From the NCBI RefSeq assembly GCF_021155765.1, contig NC_060107.1:3545501-3609500 (forward strand): DNA of 64,000 bases, in the 5' to 3' direction. The notes under the pieces were generated by a model that had not been told where the DNA came from, did not search any database, and saw only the letters and a program-made list of their open reading frames with translations. Made by a program: the position numbers and the translations under genes. This DNA is from Diprion similis. Taxonomy: Eukaryota > Arthropoda > Insecta > Hymenoptera > Diprionidae. Positions 36,403 to 49,356 of this stretch are shown here, one piece after another (position 1 is the stretch's first letter; each line of letters starts with the position of its first letter).

Positions 36403-38374
36403 AAGAATCTTTTTTTACCTTATTTTTCCATCGAAATTTCCTCACATGAATGTTATTCAAATTTAATGCCTGCATCGAGTTTCGAATATATTTTTGTCTT
36501 TCAATTCAATTTTACGCCGCTTTTTTAAATCGTCGCGACGATCCGTTTCTGGTATAAATCGTTATATCGCCGGACGGAGACAAAGCGAGTCTTAAAGAAC
36601 CGAATGAATAATTAAGCAAGAAAATTATCACGGCCAAGTAGACAGATACTCGAATAATCTGACTGTAGAAAGGGACAATATGGCGAGAGATTAAGCGTTG
36701 AAATGTGCGGATTTAGCCCGGAAGGCTTCAGGGAATAACGAGTTAACAATTATTGCGATATACACGCGAACGATTTAATTCAGCAGGATAGTTGACGAGC
36801 CGGGATCGGCAAAGAAGCTTAGCTCTCTGGCTATCTACGTAATAATTCGTTATACATTACATCATGAATTTGCGCTGATGATTTATGACGCGGCAGAGTT
36901 CTAATGTCACGTATAACACAGGTCAATAAAATTGTTTTTCAGGTTTTTCTTTAGTTTGTATTCAAATAAATAAATTTGGATTCCATAGATCGAATAATAA
37001 TTGAAATCTTCATTTAGTACTTATATAAAGTTTATATTTTTCTTTTTTATGGCATTACTATGACCAAAAATTTCAAGACTTATTTATCACCGGGAAAAGA
37101 CAAAAGCAAACTTTCTAAGTAATAAATTAAGAATTTCGTTATCATTCGATGCGAAGTATAAAGCAAACAAAAATTAATCATTATTTTTGAATAAAAATAA
37201 CATAAATGCGAAACTGAGATCCGTTTAATTGTTATTTACAATACCTAAATGCTTGAGAAAATGGGTATAAATTTTTCTTAAAATTCGAAAAATCGTTCCA
37301 GTTTCTACAAAAGGAAACTTTATGTAATAAAATTATTCTTTCCATTCATCAGTCACGTGGAAGTAATGAAAATTTGACATTTATAAGCCTCAATTTCTGC
37401 GGATTTATAACACTTACCAAACTCGAGTTGTTTTTACACATGATATTCCAGCAGCCTGCTGCTTTAATCAAGGATACGAGCTACCGATTGTTGGATCCGT
37501 TTCTCTCTCTAATTTTTCTTCCACTCCTCTCTACTTCCTCCCCTTTTCTTGTGATCCATCAAAAACGATAAACCGAGGACAGAGACAGCCGTGACATTGA
37601 CCAGCAGCAATACTACCGACAAGGAACAACCAATAACTCGATAGTACCGAGTAGGTGTGTAGGTACAATAATACTACAGAACAATCTCTGCAGCGGCAGC
37701 TTTGGCTTTCGATCCTCGTTCTCCATCGATGGAGGCATTCCATTGTAACACAACGTAGGCAAGGCAGGTACTTGCTGTAGAAAATAGACCAATAAGAAAA
37801 CGCTATTAGATTGTTAGAAGTTATTGCCGCAGAGGAGCCGGATACCTGCGGGTATAATACACTTGTGAAGTAAACGCTTCGTTGGCCACAATCACCGCCG
37901 CAAGTATCTCGATGTGATGATTATTCATGTCCCCTGCATTGCTGACATTGCATTCTTATCATTCCATCAAGTGCCGTAAAACTCGGTACAACGTCATTCC
38001 AGTATGCAGGATCACGATGAGTGATGACCCTCATCGTTACTTGCCATCACCCAAGGATCCGTTCGTCTCGTGACTCTCTGCGATTAAGTATGAAATTTTG
38101 CAGCTCATGCATTGCAACTATCTGCAGATTTGCAGATCACATTATCACAGATATATATGTAGATAAAATTACGCTCAACGTACACGCGATTCGATACGTA
38201 ACTCCATCCATCCATCCGTTCTTTCAGCAACGGAAATCGGCGACTCCTGCAGAAGCGATGAATATTGATAAGTTTGTTGATTAGCATCAAGTGTGCTGCA
38301 TAACATTGAACACACGGTGTGTAGAATGGAACAGGATTTACCGTAAGATCGATCGGAAATCTGACCTTTTATAC

Positions 38375-38445
<71 letters not shown>

Positions 38446-41400
38446 CAGGCGAACGTTCATTAGGTACGGAGGTTCGATTTGATGTATGGTCGTTGATTCT
38501 CATCAGGATTTTATACCGCCGGAGGTTTGTAATAATACTACACAGTGTTTGAAGTGGTGCTCAAGGACTGTACAACAGCAAGTTGTAGATATAGATGTAT
38601 AGGTATATACTTGCCTTTACGCAACGCTCGAATGGATCGGTTCGTTCGTACTTTGCGAATTTCAACCTGAAGCATAGAATGGAATGAAAGAAAGGTATAT
38701 TCCAGTCCCGAGATGCGAAAAGTATCTTTCAGTCCGTGAAAACTGGACTAAGAGGAATTTCGTTAATTCCGATTTCACGCGTACCTGCTTGCCACTCATA
38801 TTTCGAGACTTTCTATGAGAGGAATCGGTCGGTCAGATCGACTATATTCAGAAACGGACCATGCCTCATTTCCACCGAGTGAACAGTCCTCGTTCCAATT
38901 TTTTTTTATTTTCTCGAAACGAGTATAACTGTTGCATCAGGGTTAAGAGCCAAGTATAGCGTGACGCAGCGGTGTCACGTTTGGGATGAGATAAGGTATT
39001 TATTTGCTTATACTCCGCGATTCTACAGATTCGCATGTATATAATCTGTCTTAGAGACTTACAGAGCCGTTCGAACTGGGAAAAAAATTAAATCTTATCA
39101 GCCTTTGTAGATTCTTATTTGTTGCATGTTTATAAATGCAGCCGGTTGTCATGGCTGCACTCTGCGAGTGTCTCTTATATTCTAAGTAAGTCTGTTGAAC
39201 GTCGATCGAAGAGTCGTATATGATAATATGATCGTAATACATCAGGAGAGCGTTCTCGTCTTACATACCTAATTATACATGAGTAAGTCTCCAGAATTCT
39301 AATAACGATCGTTTATCGACATTAAAACTGAGTATTGTTGAACTAAAATATAAGTTTCTTAACTTTCCATCAATTTCTTTATTTTCATTAAACTTTTCAT
39401 TCATCAAATGTATACAAAACAATTAATTATTATTCATACGTAAGACATTACACGAGTGATTCAAATTCTATTTAATTCCCGTAGAGTTTAAAAAATAAAC
39501 TTGCATAGATATGAACGATTTAAAAAAAAATTTTTTTTTTATATAACCCGTAATCGAATGGCTTCAGTTTTTTTTGTTTTCGTTTTCTTTGGCCTCACTT
39601 TTTCAAATATCGAATTAGAGAAGAGGAAGGGGGGGGGAGGGTTTCCGGTTAAAATTAAAACTACTTCCGGCATGAGAGATTCTTGCAAAGCGAATTTTGT
39701 ATATATATATATATATAATTCATACAGTATAATGTATCCGAAGTAAATTACAACGTTTCGTTTCCGCGGATCGTAAGTGAAATAACGTGCAGCATACACT
39801 GATTTATAACATGTGTGTGTATGTGGCATTAAAATTGCGCAACGCGATCATTTCTTATAATTTGTACCATTGCCAGTGCGTATAATGATAATTCACGGCG
39901 TATCCGGCGAACGCGAATCCTGTATTATAATATACTCTACCCCGTATTTAACCACGTGGGTATCTACTTCACATGGATAATTCAACTAAAATTCAACAAT
40001 TCATCAGAGTGGAGAAACAGACGGATATCAGTCTCTCGCTGTCATTCTTGGCTGCCTTAGGTAAAAAAACGGATGATCGCGGATCGATGCAACATTCGGT
40101 ATCTGTTTAAATTTCAAATATTTGGAAAGTGATCGTGGTATCGCAACACCTGTATAACAGACGAAAAACACACTGTTAATAAAATATACATACCTACATA
40201 TAATAGCGATCGTTATACGTATATTTATTATATAGTATACATATATATTACTATTATTGTTATTGTCAAGCTGGTACAGACAGGGAATTTTGCAGTGTAT
40301 GCTTTTAATTCGTTTCAACTGTCGTGTGTTGGACGAGTTAGTGCTTCGGAATACAAGTCCGGGTAAACTATGTCCTATTATGCAGTTTCCACACGTGAGT
40401 ATTACATACATAAATAAAACGCCGGCTTTGATAACGATAGGAAAGCAAAAGTTTAGAAAATTGACGTTGTCAAAGCGCGGCGTGTTTTCAGTAACAACAG
40501 TTATTAAGTTCTTCTCCTTAAAACTTCGAGGTTTATACTTCCGGTGTAAAATACTCTTACCTAACATGTCTCTGACAATTATTATTACCGTAGCTTATAT
40601 ACTCCGTTTAGTAAATAATTATTGCATTATTGAGTATACGATTAATGAATTGTAATCTCGAGATGAGAATCCACGTTGCAGTGATTTATGACGTTCTAAT
40701 TAAATCATATATTATTATTCTCAGACGGTAATTAAAAGTGGCCTAAATTTGGGAGTAACAACGGTTAATAACGATTTTTTTAACGCTTGTAAACTGTGCA
40801 TGATGGGTGTATAATCCGGGTAACAAAACGCGATTTACAATCTTGCGAATACTGGGTTCGTTAATCCCTCTCTGAAAACGCACAGTGGGTCAATTCCGTT
40901 GGCGATTATCCGCCATCTTCGTTTTTGCGTTTCTTTTTCTTTATAGATTTTTTACACCCACTACACCAAAGCAAGTTGATACACATACTGACGTATACAA
41001 TCTAAGTTTCTCAAAGAGGATGATAATTCAACTGCGGCATGCTCGAGTCTTTGCAGAGTATAATATAACGTCATAAAACAAACCGTGTTTATAATCTGAG
41101 TTTATCTCTAGTCCAGTCAACCGCGTTACGAGAAATTCCGGCGCCCTCCCCTTATCGAGAAGTTTTGTTCTTGTTCTTCGCTTCCCACTCCTTCGATATT
41201 TCGTCTCATCTTGAGTGTCTAATCGGCTCCGTGTATAATTATGTGAGTGATCTTCCCTCCGCACACGTATCGGTTGATAAGTGTACTGAAATTCTATCCG
41301 AACCGCGAGGAAATTGAAATCAGTAGATCCATTCGTGAGTCGATTGCATTGGAATAAGACATAAATTGCAGTGAGACGCGTTACGAATAGCTACACTTTG

Positions 41401-43243
41401 AGTTATACCTGTTTGACGAGTCTATATACGCAGTGATAGAAAGACAAAAATTTTCTTGTTTATGTATCTCAATTTTACAACGCGCTGCAGGAACTGATAA
41501 GGAAATAATGGAGGAAATCGATGGTGGTGGAAACGTCTGGCCGACGAAGAGCGATAAGGCGGGAAATCATCAAACGACCATAATTTGTAAGTTGTTGGGA
41601 AGTTGATATTATTCCGCGGGTAATTTCTTTCCATATTCCCCGCATGTTCCTGCCCTGTTGCGATCTCTTTGCGACAAAGACAATAAAACCGATTTACGGG
41701 ACTTTCTTTATCAGCGCAAACCGCGATGCCCACGATATATAGTGACGCCATTGTTATTTACACACTTGAGTTTCGTGGGTCAAATCTTCGCTCTTAGACG
41801 ATCACTCGCATCGTTAATAGTTCGAGTGATTTCACGCGGTGCGTTGCTGCCGACACAGCTGCCAGTTTTGTGCGTAATTAATCGCCTGGAGATTGGACTT
41901 TCACGACTTGCACCAAGAGGATCATGAATATACGGAAAGTTGTCGCGACTGTTGGTAAAAGAGGTAAAAAACTGAATAGAAAAATAAAAAAACGAGCAAC
42001 GTATAATCGGGATTTTTATAACTTCCGCGGGTAACCGGATGAGAAGCTAAAACCTGAAGCATTCAAAGTGCGAAACGCGAAAAAGATTTCGGCGATTCGA
42101 AACTCCCGCGGTTTTGTGTCGCCGAAACTGGTCGAGCTGCTTTCTTTTCTCTATCGTAACGCGAATAAACATCACGAATTTCTAAGGTCTGCGTTAGAGC
42201 TGCTGTTTGATTAGAATCTCGGTTTAAGAAATGTTTAGTCTTCCAGAGCAGACGGGCGGCTGCCGATGAAGACATAAGACTGTTTTTTTTTTTCTGTCCG
42301 TTCGTCAGCTGAATTCCGCACAAGCATGAATAATATTTGTAAAAAATTATTGTATGTTCAAGTTTAACTTTGAAGGTTAGTTGCTAAAAACTCGCGGAAC
42401 TTGTTTTTTAACTTTCTCGTTCCTTACGCGTGTTCCTTATAATTACTGTTTTGTTTGGCGATGCGTGAATTCGGTTGAAAGGCTAGACGTGTGATTACAT
42501 ATGTGTATAATTATATATTTCGTCAGGTATAATTGCTGTAAAAAAAACTCGAATATATATAATCAGTTTTGTGAATATTAGGAAATAATTTACGGTCTTT
42601 TAATCGAGTCAAAACCAACATCACAGGATTATTTACACGGTAATTGGTGGAAGAAAATGCGTTTCAGTTTAAAAATAAGTAAGTATACTTGGTTTCATTC
42701 AGCTAACGCGAATACGTGTACTTGAGGTTTTTAATCAATGAATTTCACGTAATCAAATTTTTAATCAACTACCGACGACGATGCTTTATAATTGTATATT
42801 ATCGTCTTGATTTAGCAACGTTTAATAATATACGTATAACATCGAAAAAAAACTGTCCTTTATCAATTTACGATACCGTTTGCATGTGTCTTATAAAGAC
42901 CGCAGCGATTAATGACGGTGCAAAAGCTGCAGTTCTAACTCGTGCTTGATCACAGTATGAAGCTGTATCGTAAAAGCGATCTCAAAAGCTGTACCAGACT
43001 GATCAAATTGTACAGATACAAGGCAGGGGACCTTTAATGAAGTCAAATTGAAAGATAATTGGTTATTAAAACGATAACAGAGCTCAGATTTCTTTTTCTA
43101 ATCTTAAGTTAGTGCGCCGTGTTTAATCAAATTAATGTACATGTGTACCGCAAACAACCTTGTAAATATCATGACGAATCTTAATCTTGATTCTCGATTT
43201 TTGATACATGTTGCGAACCGATTTTCTTCTTTCAGGCAGGGAA
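36403..43243. other. Gene-poor region upstream of SLC26 gene B
   Basis: About 6.8 kb with no supported protein gene. The longest frame (40028-40567 minus) is rich in Ile, Asn and Tyr, spans low-complexity AT sequence and has no motif. The promoter and noncoding first exon of the plus-strand SLC26 gene are expected somewhere here. A good acceptor (TTTTCTTCTTTCAG) at 43235 sits 8 nt before its ATG. Confidence 0.5.
38379..38442. repeat. (AT)32 microsatellite
   Basis: Thirty-two uninterrupted AT units, the second very long AT array in the inter-SLC26 region. Confidence 0.95.
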
Positions 43244-46200
43244 ATGGCGTCCCCAAAATGCGACCCCAAGGAAGTCCTTCGTCGCAGGATACCGATCATC
43301 GCATGGCTGCCGTTCTACACGTGGAATAAACTAATCCAGGATGCATTGGCCGGTCTCACCGTGGGTCTGACTGCGATTCCCCAGGGAATAGCCTACGCAG
43401 TTGTCGCCGGACTTCCTGCCCAGGTTGGAAACAGAAAATTACCGATCCCGACATCAATCATGCCCAAAAAGCAGCATTGTGTCTTGCAGTTGGCCTCCCT
43501 TAACCCTAAATCCAGAACTGACGACTGGTTATTATTCGCTTCGATTTCAGTACGGACTTTACAGCGGTTTCATGGGTTGTTTCGTCTATCTGATACTCGG
43601 CGGTAGCAAGGACATCACCATAGGACCAACGGCTATCATGGCACTTATGGTTCAATCGAGTGTCACGAACTATGGAGCAGACGGTGCTGTGAGTACAATG
43701 CGGGGATGTTTGTTATGTTTGTTTCATTCTACTAGTTGTCCGATAGTCAGTCTTTATCGACTGCGTCGAATGTCATCTGTTTCGGTAATCACGAAAACAA
43801 GTGACACTTTACTCGGTCGGTAAGGACCGACTGTAACATCCCGTTAACCATGAACTTACGCACATTTTAAACAGGTACTGGTGTGCTTCTTGTCCGGCTG
43901 TATAATATTCCTACTTGGTATTCTCCATATGGGTTTTTTGGTGGATTTTATAAGCATGCCGGTTACATCCGGTTTCACAAACGCCGCCGCCATAACAATC
44001 GGGTCTTCCCAGTTGAAATCGTTGCTGGGAATAACCGTGAGCGGAAGTGGATTCGTCGAATCGATTGTCGGGGTATTTGAGAACATCAGGGATACCAGAA
44101 TGTGGGATACTTTGCTGGGCGTGGTATCGATCCTCGTTCTTGTCGGACTCAAGGTAAGGCAGCTTGAGGGTTGTCTCTTACTTAGCGTTTGCCGTTTCTC
44201 AGAAGGAAGGTATCCCAAGTCGATCTCTCTGACTTGATTTCGCTAACAATATGTTACAGTGGACTAAAAACTAAGTGACACGTATTTTTTTCATCTGTCA
44301 TTAAACACTTTCAGAGGGATGAAACCACCTTCCAATCTAAGGCATGTCAAGGGATGCTTTGGAAAAGTATTTTCATAACGAGAAATGAGAGATGTAATTT
44401 TTTCAATTAAAAAAAAACACAAAAAAAAAAACTGCCAAATCGATCCTTGACATTCCTTACTTTGCAGGGTGGTCTCATACCCTTAAAGTGTTTAATGGTA
44501 GATAAAAAAAAACACGTGTCCCTTATTTTTTAGTCTACTATAACATATTAAAAAAGAAATCAAATCAGAGAGATCGACCTGGGATATCTTCCTTGTTAGC
44601 TTTTCTCGCTGATCACGTGCATTTTCTCTACCATGTTTTCCGTGGTGTTTTTTTTTTACGATTGGAGCAAGAAACAAGCTGCCACTGCGGCGTCCCAAAC
44701 CCAATTAAACGAAGCTGGCGCGGTTCAAAAAAATTGGTCATAAATTTCCGGCGACTTCTGAACACTGTCCGTACAACGGCCTAGTTTCAGAGTCCAACAG
44801 GTGGCGTCGACGGGGTGTAAAAACGGCGGACCAAGTGCTAATACACAGTATCTCTTGCGCAGCCGCGTCCATAGTAGTCCAGGGATTTGATTCCCATTAT
44901 GGGACATTAACAGCTGAAATTTTTTCTTACGCGGTAGAACCTTCCGGGAAATCGTAATGGAAATTTTTGGAGAAAGACCATGTGGGTCATCTGCTTGGCG
45001 CGGAATGCCGTCGTCGTTATTCTCGCCACCCTGGTAGCATACCTTTTCTACCTCAATGGCCTCCAGCCGTTCAAACTGACCGGAAAAATCACCGAGGGCC
45101 TTCCACCCTTTGGTCCACCCCCCTTCTCGATCACCTACAACAATCAGACGAGCGATTTCAAGACGATTGTCGAGGGGCTTGGAAGCAGTCTGATCTCTCT
45201 ACCGCTCATAGCTATACTTGAGAATATCGCCATCGCAAAGACCTTCGGTAAGTTGATAAAAGCTCCAGGGAAAGATAACCGACGATTTTCCATGTTTTCA
45301 ATATTTCACAATCAGTATTCAAAACCGCTTCCCAGCTAAGGGACGCCCCTTGGATGCTACCCAGGAAATGAGCGCTCTTGGAGTGGCCAACATCCTTGGC
45401 AGCTTTGTTCGCTCCATGCCGATTACCGGAAGCTTCACTCGTACGGCTGTCAACAATGCGTCAGGAGTCCAAACGCAGATGGGGGGTGTCTTTACTGGCG
45501 CCCTGATCCTCCTGGCCTGTGGAGTCCTCACCTCGACCTTCTATTTCATTCCAAAGTCCAGTCTCGCCGCGGTCATCATCGTCGCCATGTACTACATGCT
45601 GGATTTCGAGACGTTCAGAGTACTATGGAGGACTAAGAGTGAGTTCGAAATTTGAGCATTTGTTCGACTAGATGCCCGCAGCTGCGATGCATCGATCGAT
45701 ACTTCCGTAAAAAGTCTTTCATTTCCATTTTCCACGTTCGATTATCATTGTAAAGAAAATTGACGATCGAATGTGTTCTGTACGAGGAACGCCGACCTTT
45801 CCTTGGCGTATGGCGTTGGCTCGATAAATCGATTTGTCCTAGATGTGTGAGGAAGGAGGTAAAATTTTAAACGTAATTCCACAGTAAACGCACAGTCTCA
45901 CCTCTCCATTTCACCATTGTGCAGGCTTAGTGTGCCGTTAAAGGGTCCTCCATGGTGGCCTTAATTGTCGGCCAGCTCATTTACCGAGTACTATACCTGA
46001 GTACCGGAAAATTACGGGTCAACGAGTTTTCGAATAAATTTTTCAATGCACGGGGTATTGACGGATCTCTAAAGTCCTGATCGCCATCGAAAACCTCTTC
46101 CTCTCAAAATTTCGAATACATCGATGGCTGACTGGACAGTTGAAATTGTTGTTTTCAAAAACCGGCTTAAACCTAATGTTTTTAGAGATCGATTTGATGC

Positions 46201-47276
46201 CGTTGACGGTGACATTGCTCTGCTGCGTTTTTCTGAGCCTCGAGGACGGGATGATTATTGGAATCGCGGTGAACCTCGTGCTCCTCTTATACTTCACGGC
46301 TCGACCGGGAGTTATGGTCCAGGAAGAAACGGTCGACGGCATCAGTATACTGGTAATAACGCCGAGGCAATCCCTGAGTTTTCCAGCGGCTGAATATCTG
46401 CGGGATGAAGTTATCTACAGGTAAGTTTTTATCACATGGTATCCAATGGTCCTGGAAATCCTCTTAAACTTTGCTTGTACTTCAAAAGTCGTGGAAACTA
46501 TCCTCGAACATTTCTTCTGCCCTGGAAATATTCCATTTTTAATGTAAATGTCTTGGAAATGTTAAGTTCTGTTAGACTCGTTGTACGACGCAGTAATAAC
46601 AATTCCTTCGCGAACGATCAGTACTTACGGGAAACTTTTCAAGACCTTTAGATGAAGATTCCACTCTCCGATTGTCGCTCGAGTTTCAATTTTATTCTAC
46701 CGAGTTCGTTCCCCTCTCGACTGGGTAGTATGAACTCCGTACAAATCCTTGTGGCTTATCCCCGGATCGGATCTCCTCTCAATTTCCAGAGCTTGCATAG
46801 AAATACCAAACGTATAAGCTTGCGCTTTTGGAAATTTATACTACCATTGGAATTCACGCATGGATAGACGAATCTGGGTCAAGAGGTCAAAGGTGAAATT
46901 TCCGGAGGTCCATTCACCTCGCGGATGTTTATAATCTCGACTCGAGCTAGACTAGCGATGCTTGTAATACCACGTGGTCAACGTGGCTTATATCAACATC
47001 CACAATCTTTCACGCAGGTGCAAATTGAGCGGGGAAACTCTTCCGGTTGTTCTGGATGGACGTCACGTCTATCGCATCGACGCGACGGTCGCGAAGAATC
47101 TTAAGTACCTTCAGACCGATCTCGAGTCCAGGAAGCAGACGATGATATTCTGGAACTGGAGTCCGGAGGTTCGGCAAACCCTCGAACGCTACGACAGTTC
47201 GCTTGCCCAATACTTCAGAACCACACGGACGTTGGACGGCATGTTTTTTCAAGGTAAACGAACCGTTTTATACTAA
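43244..47276 (+). CDS. SLC26 anion transporter (SLC26A11-like), gene B
   Basis: Paralogue of the minus-strand transporter at 16112-22284, predicted to move sulfate or other anions across a membrane. Coding exons: 43244-43423, 43551-43688, 43875-44153, 44938-45247, 45336-45638, 46186-46420, 47018-47276. Phases agree and give about 567 residues. SulP hallmarks are GLTVGLTAIPQGIAYA, YGLYSGFMGCFVY, IGPTAIMA, GFTNAAAITIG, MPITGSFTRTAVNNASG and PKSSLAAVI. The STAS domain starts near ILVITPRQ and includes LPVVLDGRHV. The N-terminus is short (MASPKCD), without the long polar leader of gene A. Exon 4 starts at 44938 after TTTTTTCTTACGCGGTAG. The nearest upstream in-frame stop (TAG, 44935-44937) is the acceptor itself. 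The last exon can read to TAA 47274-47276, or splice at 47253|GTAAAC to 47457 and stop at 47483-47485, swapping the last residues. Confidence 0.9.
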
Positions 47277-47718
47277 GTTATGTGCAGCGTGATGACGTTG
47301 ACTTCGTACGAAGACCTCACTTCTGATAGCTGTCCTATCCATGAGAAAACACCTATTAATTGATTAAACCTAAACTCGCGGTCGCCATGACAGTGACTTT
47401 ACTGTCTACTTCTAGTCATCGTAATCCCTTGAATGACGTGCAGCGTTTATTTTCAGCAGAAATCAACGCTGTTCGAACGGAATAAAACGTAACTGAAGAA
47501 ACGTTGGCGTCAACGATGATCGTGATTTAAAGAACAAAGTATTTCTATACAATTGAAGCCTGATTGTGAGATTTAGGTTATACTACTTCTGTCACTATGG
47601 AAGTTAAAATGGATAATATGGAGGCACCATAACACACCTTTTTTAGACAATCAGTTTCGTGCATTTCTTACTGATACCTAAGTTTAATTGATACGGTAAT
47701 TCGTTGTACATATTTTCT

Positions 47719-47724
47719 AATAAA
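47719..47724 (+). terminator. Candidate poly(A) signal of SLC26 gene B
   Basis: AATAAA about 440 nt beyond the first stop. It would serve both possible C-terminal forms. Another AATAAA at 47481-47486 overlaps the alternative stop codon and is less likely. Confidence 0.4.
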
Positions 47725-48741
47725 GTGTCGTCTTTTGTGTTTTACCTTTCTCTTTCGCGTAAAATTACGCCGATTCGAGTTGCCTCGGATCTTAAAATTC
47801 TCCAAAAGCGTACTGAACCCAATCCTCGTGCTGTTCAAGCGTATTACTTCTGACAAGGGTGAAATATTTTCAACTCGAAAAGCCAAACCCCTACTTCTAA
47901 ACCTCTCCTGAATCAGGCTTATGGTATATAGGTGTGTACGAAAGGATCGCGCGGCAATCATGCCGGTGGGCGGAGGAATGGAGATAGTTGTATCGTCTCG
48001 AGGGTTAACAAGGCACCGACGCCTATATTATCTCCACCTGCAATGCCAGTGTTAAGTGTATAATATTCTAAGATAAACCGTACAGAGCCAGCCATCCTAA
48101 CCGATAATCGCCAGAAAGAACGATTATTCACATAACATGCCTCTAGAGTTATAGCTTTTTATCTGCATTTCCTGACAAATAATGTGCCTCCAACAATTGA
48201 TGACAATTGCTCTATAATAATATTATATAAGTCGTTGTTCTCGATATTCATTCAGCTGTTATCATTATTTGAGTACAACTTTACTGTTCACGCAATCGTT
48301 AAGCTTTCTTTGCACATTTCTTAGACATCCGCTGTAACCAGGTCAACTCCTTATAGTCGCAGAACATTGAGAGACCGCATTTCTCCACTGCAGGGAGACT
48401 AGTTGCCGGTAATATTTCAGTGGCAACCACCACGCCTAGGTATTCGAGGTTTAACCCAGTGCCTGGTACTGTCCTGCCCTGTTATCTCTCATGCACCCCT
48501 ATTTTTCGGCTATGCAGGAATACACGAGTGTAACATCGATCATCGAGAGACGTGAAAACTGAGTCACCACAGCACGTGTGGTTCTCTTCAAAGTTTAATG
48601 TCCTGCGATTTGAAAATGGATGATGAGGCTGCAACTACTTCCGGAGGTCTGAAGATGGGACTTTTTTCGACTGAATCCTCGGTTCCCGATGGACTCTGGA
48701 GCAGCCTGAAACGGCTGTAACACCCCGAGGACGACATCGCG

Positions 48742-48789
48742 ACCACCACCACCACCACCACCACCACCACCACCACCACCACCACCACC
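48742..48789. repeat. (ACC)16 microsatellite
   Basis: Sixteen perfect ACC units. The minus frames give poly-Gly, poly-Val and poly-Trp runs that mimic ORFs at 48588-48898. Confidence 0.95.
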
Positions 48790-48819
48790 TTTGCACAGTA
48801 TCAGGGGAGTCAATCGATC

Positions 48820-49356
48820 GAGAAACATGGCGCCTGCGCTGGCGTCGAGTTTTGAGACGGCGTCCGTCGCGGCGCCCTATACCGCTTAGTGACTCCACTC
48901 TGCACTCGGAGAGTGAGTACCGGGTGCTGGGCGGGCTGGTTAGGGTCTATCCGTTCAAAAATAGATTCCAATTCGGTCTTGAGAAAGTGCCGGTTACACT
49001 CTGCCACAGTTTATTAAATACAGTTCCGGAGTTTTCGGTGATCGAAAATCAGAGAAGACATGAGGGTGATACGAGCCAGAAGAATGCTTCCGTCAGACTC
49101 GAGTTAACGTCGCATCGTCGGATACTTGTTCACTCTGAACCCAGCCATAATTCGACTCGCCCGCATCACGACGACGAGGACGACGACGACGACGAATACG
49201 AACACAGCCAGTCTTAGAGTCGGAGCAGATCAACGTCCGCCCTGATGTCTGATCACCACCTGCAGGCATGACATGATGCCGAAGCCTATAGCCTCTACAG
49301 GAGCACCAGCATATTCGACAGTCTTCACTGCCGTGCAGGGCACCCATCAGCATCGG
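48820..49356 (+). promoter_or_regulatory. GC/CpG-rich patch, possible promoter and 5' exon
   Basis: This segment is much richer in CpG than its surroundings. It contains AACATGGCGCCTGCGC at 48826, resembling a strong start context, but that frame closes after 20 codons. A second ATG at 49276 opens a frame that runs to a plausible donor CATCG|GTAGGT near 49356. It might be a distal first exon for the downstream GT92 gene on the same strand. This is speculative; composition is the main evidence. Confidence 0.2.

Noticed and set aside
40028-40567. 179-residue minus-strand frame
   Set aside because: Its centre is a translation of TATT/ATAG low-complexity sequence; no conserved motif or splice continuity.
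48588-48898. Overlapping minus frames with poly-Gly, poly-Val and poly-Trp
   Set aside because: They are translations of the (ACC)16 microsatellite.
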